The notes under the pieces were generated by a model. That model was not told the origin of the DNA. It saw only the letters and a program-made list of their open reading frames with translations, and did no database searches. From Methanobrevibacter woesei (GTDB lineage Archaea > Methanobacteriota > Methanobacteria > Methanobacteriales > Methanobacteriaceae): a DNA stretch of 64,000 nt. Location of the stretch: positions 248,001 through 312,000 of the forward strand of contig NZ_MZGU01000004.1 of assembly GCF_003111605.1 (NCBI RefSeq). Direction: 5' to 3'. Below, piece by piece: positions 41,262 through 49,845 of this stretch; positions within the stretch are counted from its first letter, which is position 1; each line of letters starts with the position of its first letter. The position numbers and the translations under genes are program-made.

Positions 41262-42131
41262 TTATACATAATCTTTAAAAATCATACCAATTTTTCTACC
41301 TAAATCCTCAGCATCTTTAATAGATCCAGTTTCATTACATTCTTTAAGAATTTCACCTTCTTGGGTTAAAAGAATTGAATATAAATTAAATTTATTATTA
41401 TTAAATCTAGCTATTGCTCCAATAGGCCATTGGCATCCAACACCTAGTTCTTTAAGAATACTTTTTTCTCCGAATACTTCTTGCATGGATTGATAATGGT
41501 TTAATTTTGAGATAACCTCTTTTTTATCAGAATCTTTCCTAGTAATCACAGCTAAAGCACCTTGGCCTGCTGCAGGAGTAAAGTAATCTAGTGGAAAAAT
41601 AGTTTTAATATTATTATCTAAATTTAGTCTTTTAAGTCCTGCTTGAGCCATGATTGTAGCATCTAAGCTTGTATCTTTAACTTTGTTTATTCTGGTTTCA
41701 ATATTACCTCTAATAGGTTTTAACTGCAAATCTTTTTTATAAAGATTACAGAAAGCTTCTCTTCTTAAACTACTTGTACCTAATGTAGAACCTTCAGTTA
41801 ATTCATCCCAACTTTTATCTGAGATTAACACCTCATTAGGTGCTTCTCTTTTAGGAACAGCTACTATTTCAAGATCTTCATCTAATTCAGTTGGTAAATC
41901 TTTAAAGCTGTGAACTGAGAAATCAACTTCTTCTTCAAGCACTGCTTTATCTAATTCTTTAGTGAATAAGCCTTTTGAATCCATATTATATAATTGAGAG
42001 TCGGTAATTTTATCTCCTTTTGTTTTAATAATATTGATTTCAATATCTTGTCCAGTAATTTTGGATAAATCTGCACAAACATCTTTGGTTTGTTTAAGTG
42101 CTAATTGACTCCCTCTAGTTCCAACAATCAA
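41262..42131 (-). CDS. hemC: Hydroxymethylbilane synthase (porphobilinogen deaminase)
   Basis: 289 residues. It begins with the family signature VGTRGSQLAL, has DFSVHSFKDLPTEL near residue 77 and RRIRGN-like PIRGNIETRI near residue 142, and the cysteine that carries the dipyrromethane cofactor in LGVGCQWPIGA near residue 233. It makes the linear tetrapyrrole used for siroheme, cobalamin and coenzyme F430. It lies downstream of the F430 synthetase candidate, with a 140-base gap that probably holds its promoter. Confidence 0.94.
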   Translation of the reverse strand: MIVGTRGSQLALKQTKDVCADLSKITGQDIEINIIKTKGDKITDSQLYNMDSKGLFTKELDKAVLEEEVDFSVHSFKDLPTELDEDLEIVAVPKREAPNEVLISDKSWDELTEGSTLGTSSLRREAFCNLYKKDLQLKPIRGNIETRINKVKDTSLDATIMAQAGLKRLNLDNNIKTIFPLDYFTPAAGQGALAVITRKDSDKKEVISKLNHYQSMQEVFGEKSILKELGVGCQWPIGAIARFNNNKFNLYSILLTQEGEILKECNETGSIKDAEDLGRKIGMIFKDYV

Positions 42132-42271
42132 CTCATCATCTCCAATTTCTATAAGAAATATTAATTATTTTTCTTATATTCCAATTCTTATTGTAGAATT
42201 TAATGCTATGATTATTTTCTATCACTATATTTTTTTATTCATGATAATTTATAAGTATTTTCATATTTGCT

Positions 42272-43720
42272 TTATCTTTTGTTCAATTCTTTATAATTGG
42301 ATCTGTAGATAAACAAAATATTTTTGCCTTTTTTGATGTTTTTATTAATTGCATCCTGATAATTTTTAACATAGCTGTGTTTTTTATCCATTTTATTGAA
42401 GATATTTAATCCAACATCTCCTGTTAAAGTTAAATCCAAATCATAGCTATCTAAAAGATTGCTGACTTTCTCTTCATCAATTTCTTCACAGGTTATTCCA
42501 TAATCTCCACCAATAATGATAGAATAATTTTCAAGGTCTTTTATCATGTCAATGGAGTTTTCAATAGCTTTTGTATTAATTCCAGGGTTAATTTCTTCAA
42601 TGATTAAGCTATTTTTCACTGTTTTTTTGGAACTTCTTCCAAGGATTCCCTTATAATTTTCAAGACCGTTAATAATTTTATCTTCACTAATATTTGATGC
42701 TAAACTTACAGTAATAGCTCCTAAGACATTCTGTACATGGTGATGTCCTGGTGCAAAAGTAGCTATTTTAAACCTACCATTTATTTTATCACCAGTGACT
42801 GTTTTTAAATTGGTATATGTTACATCAAATGTGGTTTTATTTAGACTGTATTTTATGTTACTTGCATAGACATTAGCTTCAGAATTTTCTAATGAAAATG
42901 TGTTAATTTTATTTTCAAATTTTTCTTTTTCTAATGGATAATAGTCATCAAGTGTTTCCTTTTCAATAGCTATTAAGTTACATCTAAATACTTGGGCTTT
43001 TGCTTTATGTGCATTTAATCTATTTTTTGCAATAGGATAATTTTCAGCAATATTTGTTAAAAGTCCAATATCTCCAATTCCAGTAACTCCTAATGATGAC
43101 TCAAAAATAGCAACTCCATATTCTACAATATTTTCACTTTCAACCTCGCCACTAGCTATTTTACATATTGGATTTGAAGTTTTGTAAGCTAAATCGATAG
43201 TTTCTTTAATGTTAGCTGGTGTTATGCTGATATTTTTCTTAAGAGTTGTTTTTTCTCCATTTCTATAAAGTAAAGCACCTAAACTACTTAAAATTAGCGG
43301 GTTTTTAAAGTTAAAAATTTCTTTTAACATGAAAACAGAGCTAGTTTTCCCTTTGACTCCAGTAACTTCTATTTTTAATATTTCAGGATATTTTTCACAC
43401 CATTCATCAAGTATTAATGACACTGCTTCATGATGGTTTAAAAAAGTGTAGTTGATATTTGGATTGTTAATTTCCTTTTTAATATCTTCTTCACTTAATG
43501 GGAGGTGAATAGGAGAAACTACTGTTAAATTTTTAATATTTTTGTCAATAGTCTCTAAATTTATAACTTTAACTCCATATACTTCAAGCATTTTTTTATC
43601 AATTGGTTTTAAAGTTTTATAGATGTCATATGCATAAACAGTATCATATTTTTTAGTCTTTACAAGGCTAATAGCTATTTTAACTCCACCATGAGTTAAA
43701 TCAATAATTAAACAATCCAT
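42272..43720 (-). CDS. cfbE: Mur ligase-like enzyme, probable coenzyme F430 synthetase
   Basis: 482 residues from ATG 43720; the GTG at 43729 is less likely. An N-terminal domain opening with CLIIDLTHGGVKIA precedes a Mur-ligase ATP loop VTGVKGKTSS near residue 121 and the central NRLNAHKAKAQVF segment near residue 240. CfbE closes the last carbocycle of F430 by ATP-driven ligation. In a pseudomurein organism a pseudomurein peptide ligase is the main alternative, but the LTHGG opening favours CfbE. Its ATG overlaps the NAD kinase stop (TAATG). Confidence 0.72.
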   Translation of the reverse strand: MDCLIIDLTHGGVKIAISLVKTKKYDTVYAYDIYKTLKPIDKKMLEVYGVKVINLETIDKNIKNLTVVSPIHLPLSEEDIKKEINNPNINYTFLNHHEAVSLILDEWCEKYPEILKIEVTGVKGKTSSVFMLKEIFNFKNPLILSSLGALLYRNGEKTTLKKNISITPANIKETIDLAYKTSNPICKIASGEVESENIVEYGVAIFESSLGVTGIGDIGLLTNIAENYPIAKNRLNAHKAKAQVFRCNLIAIEKETLDDYYPLEKEKFENKINTFSLENSEANVYASNIKYSLNKTTFDVTYTNLKTVTGDKINGRFKIATFAPGHHHVQNVLGAITVSLASNISEDKIINGLENYKGILGRSSKKTVKNSLIIEEINPGINTKAIENSIDMIKDLENYSIIIGGDYGITCEEIDEEKVSNLLDSYDLDLTLTGDVGLNIFNKMDKKHSYVKNYQDAINKNIKKGKNILFIYRSNYKELNKR

Positions 43721-45573
43721 TATAAGCACCGTGGGACATTATGAATTCCGCCTTCTATCAATTTCTCTTTAACTTTTTCATAGAAGTATTTTTTACTTGT
43801 CCTTATGAAGTAAACATTTCTATCGGATTTTTTGAATTTAATTTCTTCCTGATATTCTGCTTCTTCATTAATTTGACCATCCATTACAAATACTGCTTTT
43901 TTACCTTTTTTAAGCAATTTTACTATTATTTCACTATTGTCAGATATAACAAATGGTCTTACTCCTAATTTATAAGGACAAATTGGAATTATAATGAATC
44001 CTCCAACTTTTGGATCTAAAATAGGGCCTCCTGCTGACATGGAATATGCTGTAGAACCACTTGGTGTTGAAATAATTAATCCATCGGCTCTGAATTCTTC
44101 AACTATTTCACCATCTACCTGGACTTCAAAGTGTAACATTTTAGCAGGACTTTTAGTCATTATCACTACTTCATTTAATGCAGAATATTGGTGATTTTCA
44201 TGTGAGACAATGAGTTTTGTTCTTTCTTCAACATAGTATTCACCTTTTAAAATTTTTGTTAAAACTTTAAATGTGTCTTTGACTTCAATTTCTGTTAAGA
44301 ATCCTACAGTACCCATGTTAATTCCAAAAATAGGAATTTCTTTGGTCATTTTACTTTGAGTTCTAAGTAATGTTCCATCTCCTCCAAGTATTATTGCCAT
44401 ATCGCAGTCAAAATCAGACAATTTTTTAGACAATTTTTTATAATTTGTTTTAAAAGTCAAGTCTTCAATTTGATCAGCTATTTCAGGAGCTTCTTCTTGT
44501 GTTTTCTTAATGATTTCTTTAATATCTGGATTATCTTTAAGGGATTCAAGTTTTTTACTTAATCCTTTTTCAATTTCTACTTCAATACCATTCATTAATA
44601 GGAAATCAATAATTTTTGCAGAGTATAAGACAGATTTATATTCATCTAAACGACTGACAATTCCAACATTGCCAATAACATCGGATTCATTATCATTTAA
44701 GATATCAATAATTTGATTGTGGAGTATTTTATTATTAGCTGCAACAACAATTGTTTTTTCATAAATACTGAGCTTGTTGTTAAGTTTTTCACCGTATTTA
44801 TTTGTGATTATACCTCCAACTTCCTCAACGATTAATTTAGAAGCAGCTATATCAATTATTCTACTTCCTCTTAAATCAAGAAAAGCATCATATTTTCCAC
44901 TAGCTACATAGGATAATTCAAGAACTACAGAACCTAAAACACGCATACGCCTTGCATTATCAACTAATTTGGAAGCTGTAATTGTACTGCTTTTTGTAAA
45001 TCCGCCAAGGGACATATTGCGAATACTGGTGTTCTCAGATGGTTTTACAGTTTCATTATTTAACCAGCAGCCTTTTCCTTTTTCTGCTTCAAAGAAATTG
45101 CCATTTCCAAAATTACTTATGAAACCTAATTCAACATCATCTAAAGTAGCTACTCTTCCTTTAGGTACATTTGCTACAGCTACTGAAATACCATATGCTG
45201 GAATTTCTTTAATTGCATTGCTAGTTCCATCTAATGGATCTACTAAGAAAATAAAATGAGGTGTTTCATCTTCACTTAAATCAGTTCTTCTTAATTCTTG
45301 TGTAAGTGTAATTTCTTCGGATTTGCCTCTTCCTAATTTTAATTCCCCTATTTCTTCACTGATGAGATATGAGAGATAAGGTGACTTTTTAAGAACGTTA
45401 ATAACTTCATTTTCTGCAATTATATCAATAAATGAGGTTGGTGTCCCGTCTGCACCAATTTTAACTTGTTCTCCAGATTCTGGATTTCCAACATAAGGTC
45501 TAATAGCCCTTCCAACATCTTTAATTATTTCATATGCAAGATTTGTAGCTATTGTTTTTTCTTTTTCATTCAT
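43720..45573 (-). CDS. Bifunctional NADP phosphatase / NAD kinase
   Basis: 617 residues. Residues 1-270 are an inositol monophosphatase-like domain, with DPLDGTSNAIK near residue 111 and RGSRIIDIAA near residue 234. Residues 300-617 are an ATP-NAD kinase, with the GGDGTLLRTQ motif near residue 395 and GSTAYSMSAGGP near residue 510. The fusion is known from methanogens, where opposing activities control NAD/NADP levels. I chose ATG 45573 because an upstream ATG at 45588 lies next to the GAGGAGA ribosome binding site. Confidence 0.92.
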   Translation of the reverse strand: MNEKEKTIATNLAYEIIKDVGRAIRPYVGNPESGEQVKIGADGTPTSFIDIIAENEVINVLKKSPYLSYLISEEIGELKLGRGKSEEITLTQELRRTDLSEDETPHFIFLVDPLDGTSNAIKEIPAYGISVAVANVPKGRVATLDDVELGFISNFGNGNFFEAEKGKGCWLNNETVKPSENTSIRNMSLGGFTKSSTITASKLVDNARRMRVLGSVVLELSYVASGKYDAFLDLRGSRIIDIAASKLIVEEVGGIITNKYGEKLNNKLSIYEKTIVVAANNKILHNQIIDILNDNESDVIGNVGIVSRLDEYKSVLYSAKIIDFLLMNGIEVEIEKGLSKKLESLKDNPDIKEIIKKTQEEAPEIADQIEDLTFKTNYKKLSKKLSDFDCDMAIILGGDGTLLRTQSKMTKEIPIFGINMGTVGFLTEIEVKDTFKVLTKILKGEYYVEERTKLIVSHENHQYSALNEVVIMTKSPAKMLHFEVQVDGEIVEEFRADGLIISTPSGSTAYSMSAGGPILDPKVGGFIIIPICPYKLGVRPFVISDNSEIIVKLLKKGKKAVFVMDGQINEEAEYQEEIKFKKSDRNVYFIRTSKKYFYEKVKEKLIEGGIHNVPRCL

Positions 45574-45584
45574 TTTGAATCTCC

Positions 45585-46043
45585 TCATTTTATTATATCA
45601 TCATTTAGATACACTACTGAAGCTACAACTGAACCGACTTTCTCTACAGTATGGCTAGCTTCTTCAACAATTAAATCTTCTATTTCAACATTACGTTTTT
45701 CCATCATATATTTTACCATGAAAATAGCTTCATTTTTAATATCTTCTTTTGATTGGTTTATTCCAGTTGTTTCAACAACACATCCTAATTCTTTTCCAAT
45801 AGCTACTGCAACTACTGCTGTAATTTCATCTCCTTTATTTTTAGAAGTAACAGTAGATAGTACACAATTAACCATTGAACCTGCTTTTAATTCAGGTAAT
45901 TTTTCTACTTTGGCATTTCCTGCAAGCATGCTTGATACTTTAATTAAGTTTACATCACCAATTCCAGCTTTTGTTAAGGCATTATCAAAAGCATTTAATT
46001 CTGTAGGTCCTTCATCATTTCCTGATACAATAGCTATTTTCAT
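45585..46043 (-). CDS. pdaD: Pyruvoyl-dependent arginine decarboxylase
   Basis: 152 residues. The self-cleavage site that makes the pyruvoyl group is the serine pair in IKVSSML (residues 37-38), within an otherwise typical sequence (GPTELNAFDNALTKAGI at residues 12-28; a GSVVASVVYL end). The enzyme turns arginine into agmatine, the first step of archaeal polyamine synthesis. It is divergent from aIF5A and the agmatinase gene, and 12 bases upstream of the NAD kinase gene. Confidence 0.9.
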   Translation of the reverse strand: MKIAIVSGNDEGPTELNAFDNALTKAGIGDVNLIKVSSMLAGNAKVEKLPELKAGSMVNCVLSTVTSKNKGDEITAVVAVAIGKELGCVVETTGINQSKEDIKNEAIFMVKYMMEKRNVEIEDLIVEEASHTVEKVGSVVASVVYLNDDIIK

Positions 46044-46116
46044 TTTATCACTTTATTTATCATATGTTTCTCATTTTATATAAAAAATGGATATTTGTTT
46101 TTTTATGTTATACTGC

Positions 46117-46134
46117 TTAAATCGAATGATTTAA
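46117..46134. promoter_or_regulatory. Palindrome between pdaD and aIF5A
   Basis: TTAAATC (46117-46123) and GATTTAA (46128-46134) are perfect arms around GAAT, located centrally in the 189-base divergent gap. It is a possible shared operator. AT-rich sequence makes chance palindromes common, so this is tentative. Confidence 0.3.
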
Positions 46135-46232
46135 ATAAAAGGCTTGATAATATAATATTAATCTAATGTATTATAGATTAATCTTTTTTAAAAAAATATA
46201 ATTCTTATTTTTATATTATGGAGGAATTGTTA

Positions 46233-46622
46233 ATGTCAACAAAAGTTGTAGAAATTAAAACTTTAAAAGTCGGAAAATACATCGTATTGGGTGGAGAAGC
46301 TTCTAAAATTACTAGTTTAACTACATCTTCCCCTGGTAAACACGGGGCAGCTAAAGCAAGATTAGAAGCTGTAGGTATTTTTGATAATCAAAAAAGAAGT
46401 ATTGTAAAACCTGTAGATACTAAAGTAGATATTCCTATTATCGATAAAAGAGTAGGTCAAGTATTATCTATCCAAGGTAACAATGTTCAATTAATGGATA
46501 TGGAAAGTTACGAAACTTTAGATTTAGAAATGCCTGAAGATTTAAAAGATGAAATTACTGAAGGAATTGAAGTAGATTACATCGTTGCTTTAGGTAACAT
46601 GAAAATCATGAGAACTAAATAA
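46233..46622 (+). CDS. eif5a: Translation initiation factor aIF5A
   Basis: 129 residues. ATG 46233 is supported by GGAGGA (46220-46225); ATG 46218 overlaps that site. The hypusination loop [15 protein letters not shown] near residue 32 carries the lysine (about residue 36) modified to hypusine or deoxyhypusine from a polyamine. A C-terminal OB fold follows. It relieves ribosomes stalled on difficult peptide bonds. The neighbours pdaD and agmatinase make the polyamine precursor. Confidence 0.95.
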   Translation: MSTKVVEIKTLKVGKYIVLGGEASKITSLTTSSPGKHGAAKARLEAVGIFDNQKRSIVKPVDTKVDIPIIDKRVGQVLSIQGNNVQLMDMESYETLDLEMPEDLKDEITEGIEVDYIVALGNMKIMRTK

Positions 46623-46662
46623 TTGTTTTAATTATTTGTTCTTTTCTTCTTTTTTTTTAATT
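46623..46662 (+). terminator. T-rich tract between aIF5A and agmatinase
   Basis: Several T runs (the longest nine) occupy the 51-base gap. They could partly end aIF5A transcription while allowing readthrough to agmatinase, which has no clear TATA box of its own. Confidence 0.35.
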
Positions 46663-46673
46663 CTTGGGTTATT

Positions 46674-47549
46674 ATGCTTTTTAATACTTATGAACCATGG
46701 AAATTTGCATTTTCTCAAGAAAGTTCTGATTTAGATCAAGTTGAAGAAGGTTCTTGGGGAATAATTGGAGTTCCATTTGATAGTACTACTTCTTACCATT
46801 CTGGGGCTCGTTTTGGACCAACTGTTGTTAGAGAAGCTTCTTTTGGTTTTGAAAAATATAATTCTGTTTTTGATACATTCATAGACACTACATTTTATGA
46901 TTTTGGGGATGTTAATGTAATTCCTGGAAATTGTAAAAAAACTTGTGATATTATTGAAGATACTGTTAATGAAATATCTGAATTTAAGATAAAGCCTATT
47001 TTAATTGGTGGAGAACATAGTGCAAGTATTGGTGCTTTAGAATCATTAACTGAACAATATGATGATTTAACTATTGTTCATCTTGATGCCCATAGAGATT
47101 TGGCTGATGATTTCATTGGTGAGAAATATTCTCATGCTACAGTTATGAGAAGAGCATATGATTTTGGCTTGAATGAATTAATCCAAATAGGTATTCGTTC
47201 TGCTTCTAAAGAAGAAGAAGATTTTGCCAATGAAAAAGAAAATATTACCACTTTCAATAATATTAATGTATTTCACCATTTAGATGGTATTGAATATTAT
47301 TTAGATAATATTAAAACACCTGTTTATCTTTCTATTGATATGGATGTTTTAGATCCTTCTGTTGCACCAAGTGTTGGTAATCCTACACCTTTTGGTTTAT
47401 CTATTCGTGATGTTGAAATTATTTTAAAGGTTATTTCACAAAAAAATGTTGTGGGAATGGATGTTGTTGAAACAGCTACTAAAAAGTTAGGTGAATTAAC
47501 AGCAGTTACTGCATCTAAACTAATTTATGACTTTTTGTCTTTAATTTAA
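46674..47549 (+). CDS. speB: Agmatinase
   Basis: 291 residues of the ureohydrolase family. The two-manganese site shows as GGEHS near residue 112, HLDAHRDL near residue 135 and SIDMDVLDPS near residue 222. FGPTVVREAS near residue 50 is also typical. It hydrolyses agmatine to putrescine and urea, the step after PdaD. The ribosome binding site is weak. The 51-base spacing from aIF5A on the same strand suggests shared transcription. Confidence 0.9.
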   Translation: MLFNTYEPWKFAFSQESSDLDQVEEGSWGIIGVPFDSTTSYHSGARFGPTVVREASFGFEKYNSVFDTFIDTTFYDFGDVNVIPGNCKKTCDIIEDTVNEISEFKIKPILIGGEHSASIGALESLTEQYDDLTIVHLDAHRDLADDFIGEKYSHATVMRRAYDFGLNELIQIGIRSASKEEEDFANEKENITTFNNINVFHHLDGIEYYLDNIKTPVYLSIDMDVLDPSVAPSVGNPTPFGLSIRDVEIILKVISQKNVVGMDVVETATKKLGELTAVTASKLIYDFLSLI

Positions 47550-47614
47550 TTATTTTTTTAACTAATCTTTTATAACACTGTTATATATTTCTTATAAAAA
47601 AATAGTGGAAAGAT

Positions 47615-49021
47615 TTAACTTTCCACAGTTTTTTCGCTATTGTGGTGTTCAAATAGTTTTTTGGTTTTATTAAGGAATATTCTAGACCAAGCATAACCGA
47701 ACATTGAACCACAGAATCCTCCAACAATAACACCACAGTAAATACCGACTTCACCCATTCCAAATACGAAACCAAAGAGATAAGCGAATATTGATTCACA
47801 AATTAATGATCTTAATAATGTAATGACTAAGGAGTTCACACCTCTTCCTGCACCTTGGAATAAACAAGCTGCAGACATACCAAATGGCATGAAAATTAAG
47901 AACAATGTGAATAACCTAATTAATGTTGCAATTTGCGGTGTTAAATATGCTGTTGATGCAGAATAGGAGAATAACAATGCAATTTGCGGTGCAAATATTG
48001 CAAATATGATTGCCATAACTATTGATATTATGAACCCTGTTTTAACAGTGTAATTAAGACTGATATTTAGCTTTTTATAGTTACGTGCACCGTAAGCGGC
48101 TCCCCCTACTGTTAAAAGAGCAGTACCGAGACCCATTAAAGGAATCATAGCTATTTGTATTAATCTCATACCTGCAGTATATACTGCAACTGCATCTGTT
48201 GTTGCAACCATTACAAGCATTGCATTTATAACCATTGCAAGAAGTGACATAATGAATTGTTCTGCAGTAGATGGTATTGAAACTTTTAAAATATCAAATA
48301 ATACTGCTTTACTTGGTTTAAATTGTGAGAAATGTAAATCTACATAAGTATCTTTTTTAACCCACATCCAGTAAATCATAACTACGCATGAAATTGTTGC
48401 TGAGATGATTGTTGCCCATCCAGCTCCTGCTATTCCCATACCTAAATAGTATATGAAAATTGGGTCAAGAACAATGTTTAAAATAGCTGTAATTGCCATT
48501 GCAATTGTAGCTCTGTTTACATCTCCTTCAGCTCTTAAAATTGCAGATGCAACTGAGGAGAAAAGAAATACAATCATTAATCCAAAAGTAATATTACCAT
48601 ATGCTAATGCATATTCAAGGGTTTCTCCCCCTCCCATTAATGTAATAATTTGTGGAAGGAGTGGGACTAATATTAACGGTGCGACAATACTTATAATAAG
48701 TGTAATAACTATTGCATGTAATGCTGCATTGTTAACTAATGCTTTATTTTTAGCACCAATCGCCCTAGCCATTAATGAGTTTGCACCAGATCCAATACCG
48801 TTTCCTAACCCGATAACAATTAAAAATAAAGGAGTAATGAATCCAATAGCTGCTAAAGCTTCAGCTCCAAGTCCCGCTACCCATACACTGTCTGCAATGT
48901 TATATGCCATAATAAGTAACATTGAAGCCATCATTGGTACGGATAATTTATTAATTGCTTTTTTTGGGTCTCCTCTAATTAATTCAATGTTGGAATGTTT
49001 CTTTTTCACTTCAGTTGTCAT
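47615..49021 (-). CDS. MATE-family multidrug/sodium efflux transporter
   Basis: 468 residues with about twelve membrane segments and the usual internal duplication. Family marks: the start region IELIRGDPKKAINKLSVPMM, a GIGSGANSLMARAIG segment near residue 78, and GMSAACLFQGAGRGVNSL in the second half. It exports drugs or metabolites using Na or H gradients. Its ATG lies inside the end of marR, with marR's GGAGGT as ribosome binding site, so the two genes are coupled. Confidence 0.9.
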   Translation of the reverse strand: MTTEVKKKHSNIELIRGDPKKAINKLSVPMMASMLLIMAYNIADSVWVAGLGAEALAAIGFITPLFLIVIGLGNGIGSGANSLMARAIGAKNKALVNNAALHAIVITLIISIVAPLILVPLLPQIITLMGGGETLEYALAYGNITFGLMIVFLFSSVASAILRAEGDVNRATIAMAITAILNIVLDPIFIYYLGMGIAGAGWATIISATISCVVMIYWMWVKKDTYVDLHFSQFKPSKAVLFDILKVSIPSTAEQFIMSLLAMVINAMLVMVATTDAVAVYTAGMRLIQIAMIPLMGLGTALLTVGGAAYGARNYKKLNISLNYTVKTGFIISIVMAIIFAIFAPQIALLFSYSASTAYLTPQIATLIRLFTLFLIFMPFGMSAACLFQGAGRGVNSLVITLLRSLICESIFAYLFGFVFGMGEVGIYCGVIVGGFCGSMFGYAWSRIFLNKTKKLFEHHNSEKTVES

Positions 49022-49487
49022 TGTTACCTCCTTCTTTTAGTTCTCTGTAAGTTTCAATGGATACGTCGGATATTAAATTAAAGACTTCTCTAACTCTCAT
49101 TTCATCAATATCAATTTTTTCAAAGATATGAGAATCCCATATTTTATTTATTTCTTTTATCTTCTGGGCTAATTCTTCTCCAGAATCAGTTAATGATAAT
49201 ACACATTTTCTTCTATTATTTTCGTCAGTTTTTTTATTTATTAAGTTTAATTCCTCTAACTTTCTTATAGACCTGGCCACGCTCCCCTTGTCAATTTTGT
49301 AGCAGTCGGCCATTTCTTCTTGATTTGCTTCTTTTTTATAATTTAAATATAAAATAAAAGGAGTTTGTCCTGCATGTATGCCTTCATCTTCAAGACATTT
49401 ATTAAGGAATAAAAGATACTGTCTATAAATTATTGAAATAAATAGTGTAAGAGGAATTTTTTCAAGTGGTATCTTTTCTTTTTGAAT
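49011..49487 (-). CDS. MarR-family transcriptional regulator without a canonical start codon
   Basis: A MarR reading frame runs from about 49487 to 49011 (158 codons). It includes the dimerisation helix PLTLFISIIYRQYL, GIHAGQTPFILYLNY near residue 42, the recognition helix DKGSVARSIRKLEEL near residue 75, and the wing KKTDENNRRKCVLSLTDSG. The first in-frame ATG is at 49313, too far inside the domain, and no ATG, GTG or TTG exists back to a TAA at 49515-49517. ATT 49487 is seven bases after GGAGAGG and is the best start; loss of a start codon is the alternative. It probably represses the MATE gene. Confidence 0.7.
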   Translation of the reverse strand: MQKEKIPLEKIPLTLFISIIYRQYLLFLNKCLEDEGIHAGQTPFILYLNYKKEANQEEMADCYKIDKGSVARSIRKLEELNLINKKTDENNRRKCVLSLTDSGEELAQKIKEINKIWDSHIFEKIDIDEMRVREVFNLISDVSIETYRELKEGGNNDN

Positions 49488-49523
49488 TTTTAATCCTCTC
49501 CATTGTATCCTTTTTTATGATGT

Positions 49524-49546
49524 ATAAAGTTTCAGGTAAACTTTAT
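49524..49546. promoter_or_regulatory. Palindromic MarR-type operator candidate
   Basis: Perfect 9-base arms with a five-base spacer (CAGGT) at the predicted transcription start of marR-MATE. The size and symmetry suit a MarR dimer site, and repression by blocking polymerase loading would be expected. Confidence 0.5.
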
Positions 49547-49588
49547 GTTTCTGTATATATTATTCTCCATATATAAATGTTGTCTTTG

Positions 49589-49627
49589 CAACTATTGAAT
49601 AAACAACTATTGGGTTAACAACTGTTG
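49589..49627. repeat. Three 9-base repeats at 15-base intervals
   Basis: CAACTATTG at 49589-49597 and 49604-49612, and CAACTGTTG at 49619-49627. Each copy is itself near-palindromic (CAA...TTG). They lie directly upstream of the BRE/TATA region of marR-MATE, the usual place for archaeal activator sites. Confidence 0.5.
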
Positions 49628-49845
49628 TCTCTGTAATTAATAAAAACTTAGTTGATGTAGTTTTTTTTTTAAAAGTTTAAACCATTAATTAATTATAAAA
49701 AAAAAGAAAAAGTTGAAAATATTAACTCAGTTAATATTTCGTTAGTATATGATTATTTCTAAATTAATGTTCTATTTTTTCACATCTGAATGGGGTAAAA
49801 CAATGATAGTTAATTGTAAATATATTTATTCTTATATAGAAAAAA

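Larger units (their letters stand above)
49488..49845 (-). promoter_or_regulatory. Gene-free region upstream of marR-MATE with operator-like elements
   Basis: Read on the minus strand, a perfect TTTATATA box (49577-49570) predicts transcription start near 49546. A 9-base palindrome, ATAAAGTTT...AAACTTTAT (49524-49532 and 49538-49546), sits exactly there. Upstream of the box, CAACTATTG, CAACTATTG and CAACTGTTG repeat at 49589, 49604 and 49619 with a 15-base period. The rest, to 49845, is AT-rich with no gene seen; A/T runs near 49660-49710 may terminate the neighbouring gene. Confidence 0.55.

Noticed and set aside
49589-49627. CRISPR-like array
   Set aside because: Repeats are only nine bases with six-base spacers, far below CRISPR dimensions, and no cas genes are present.
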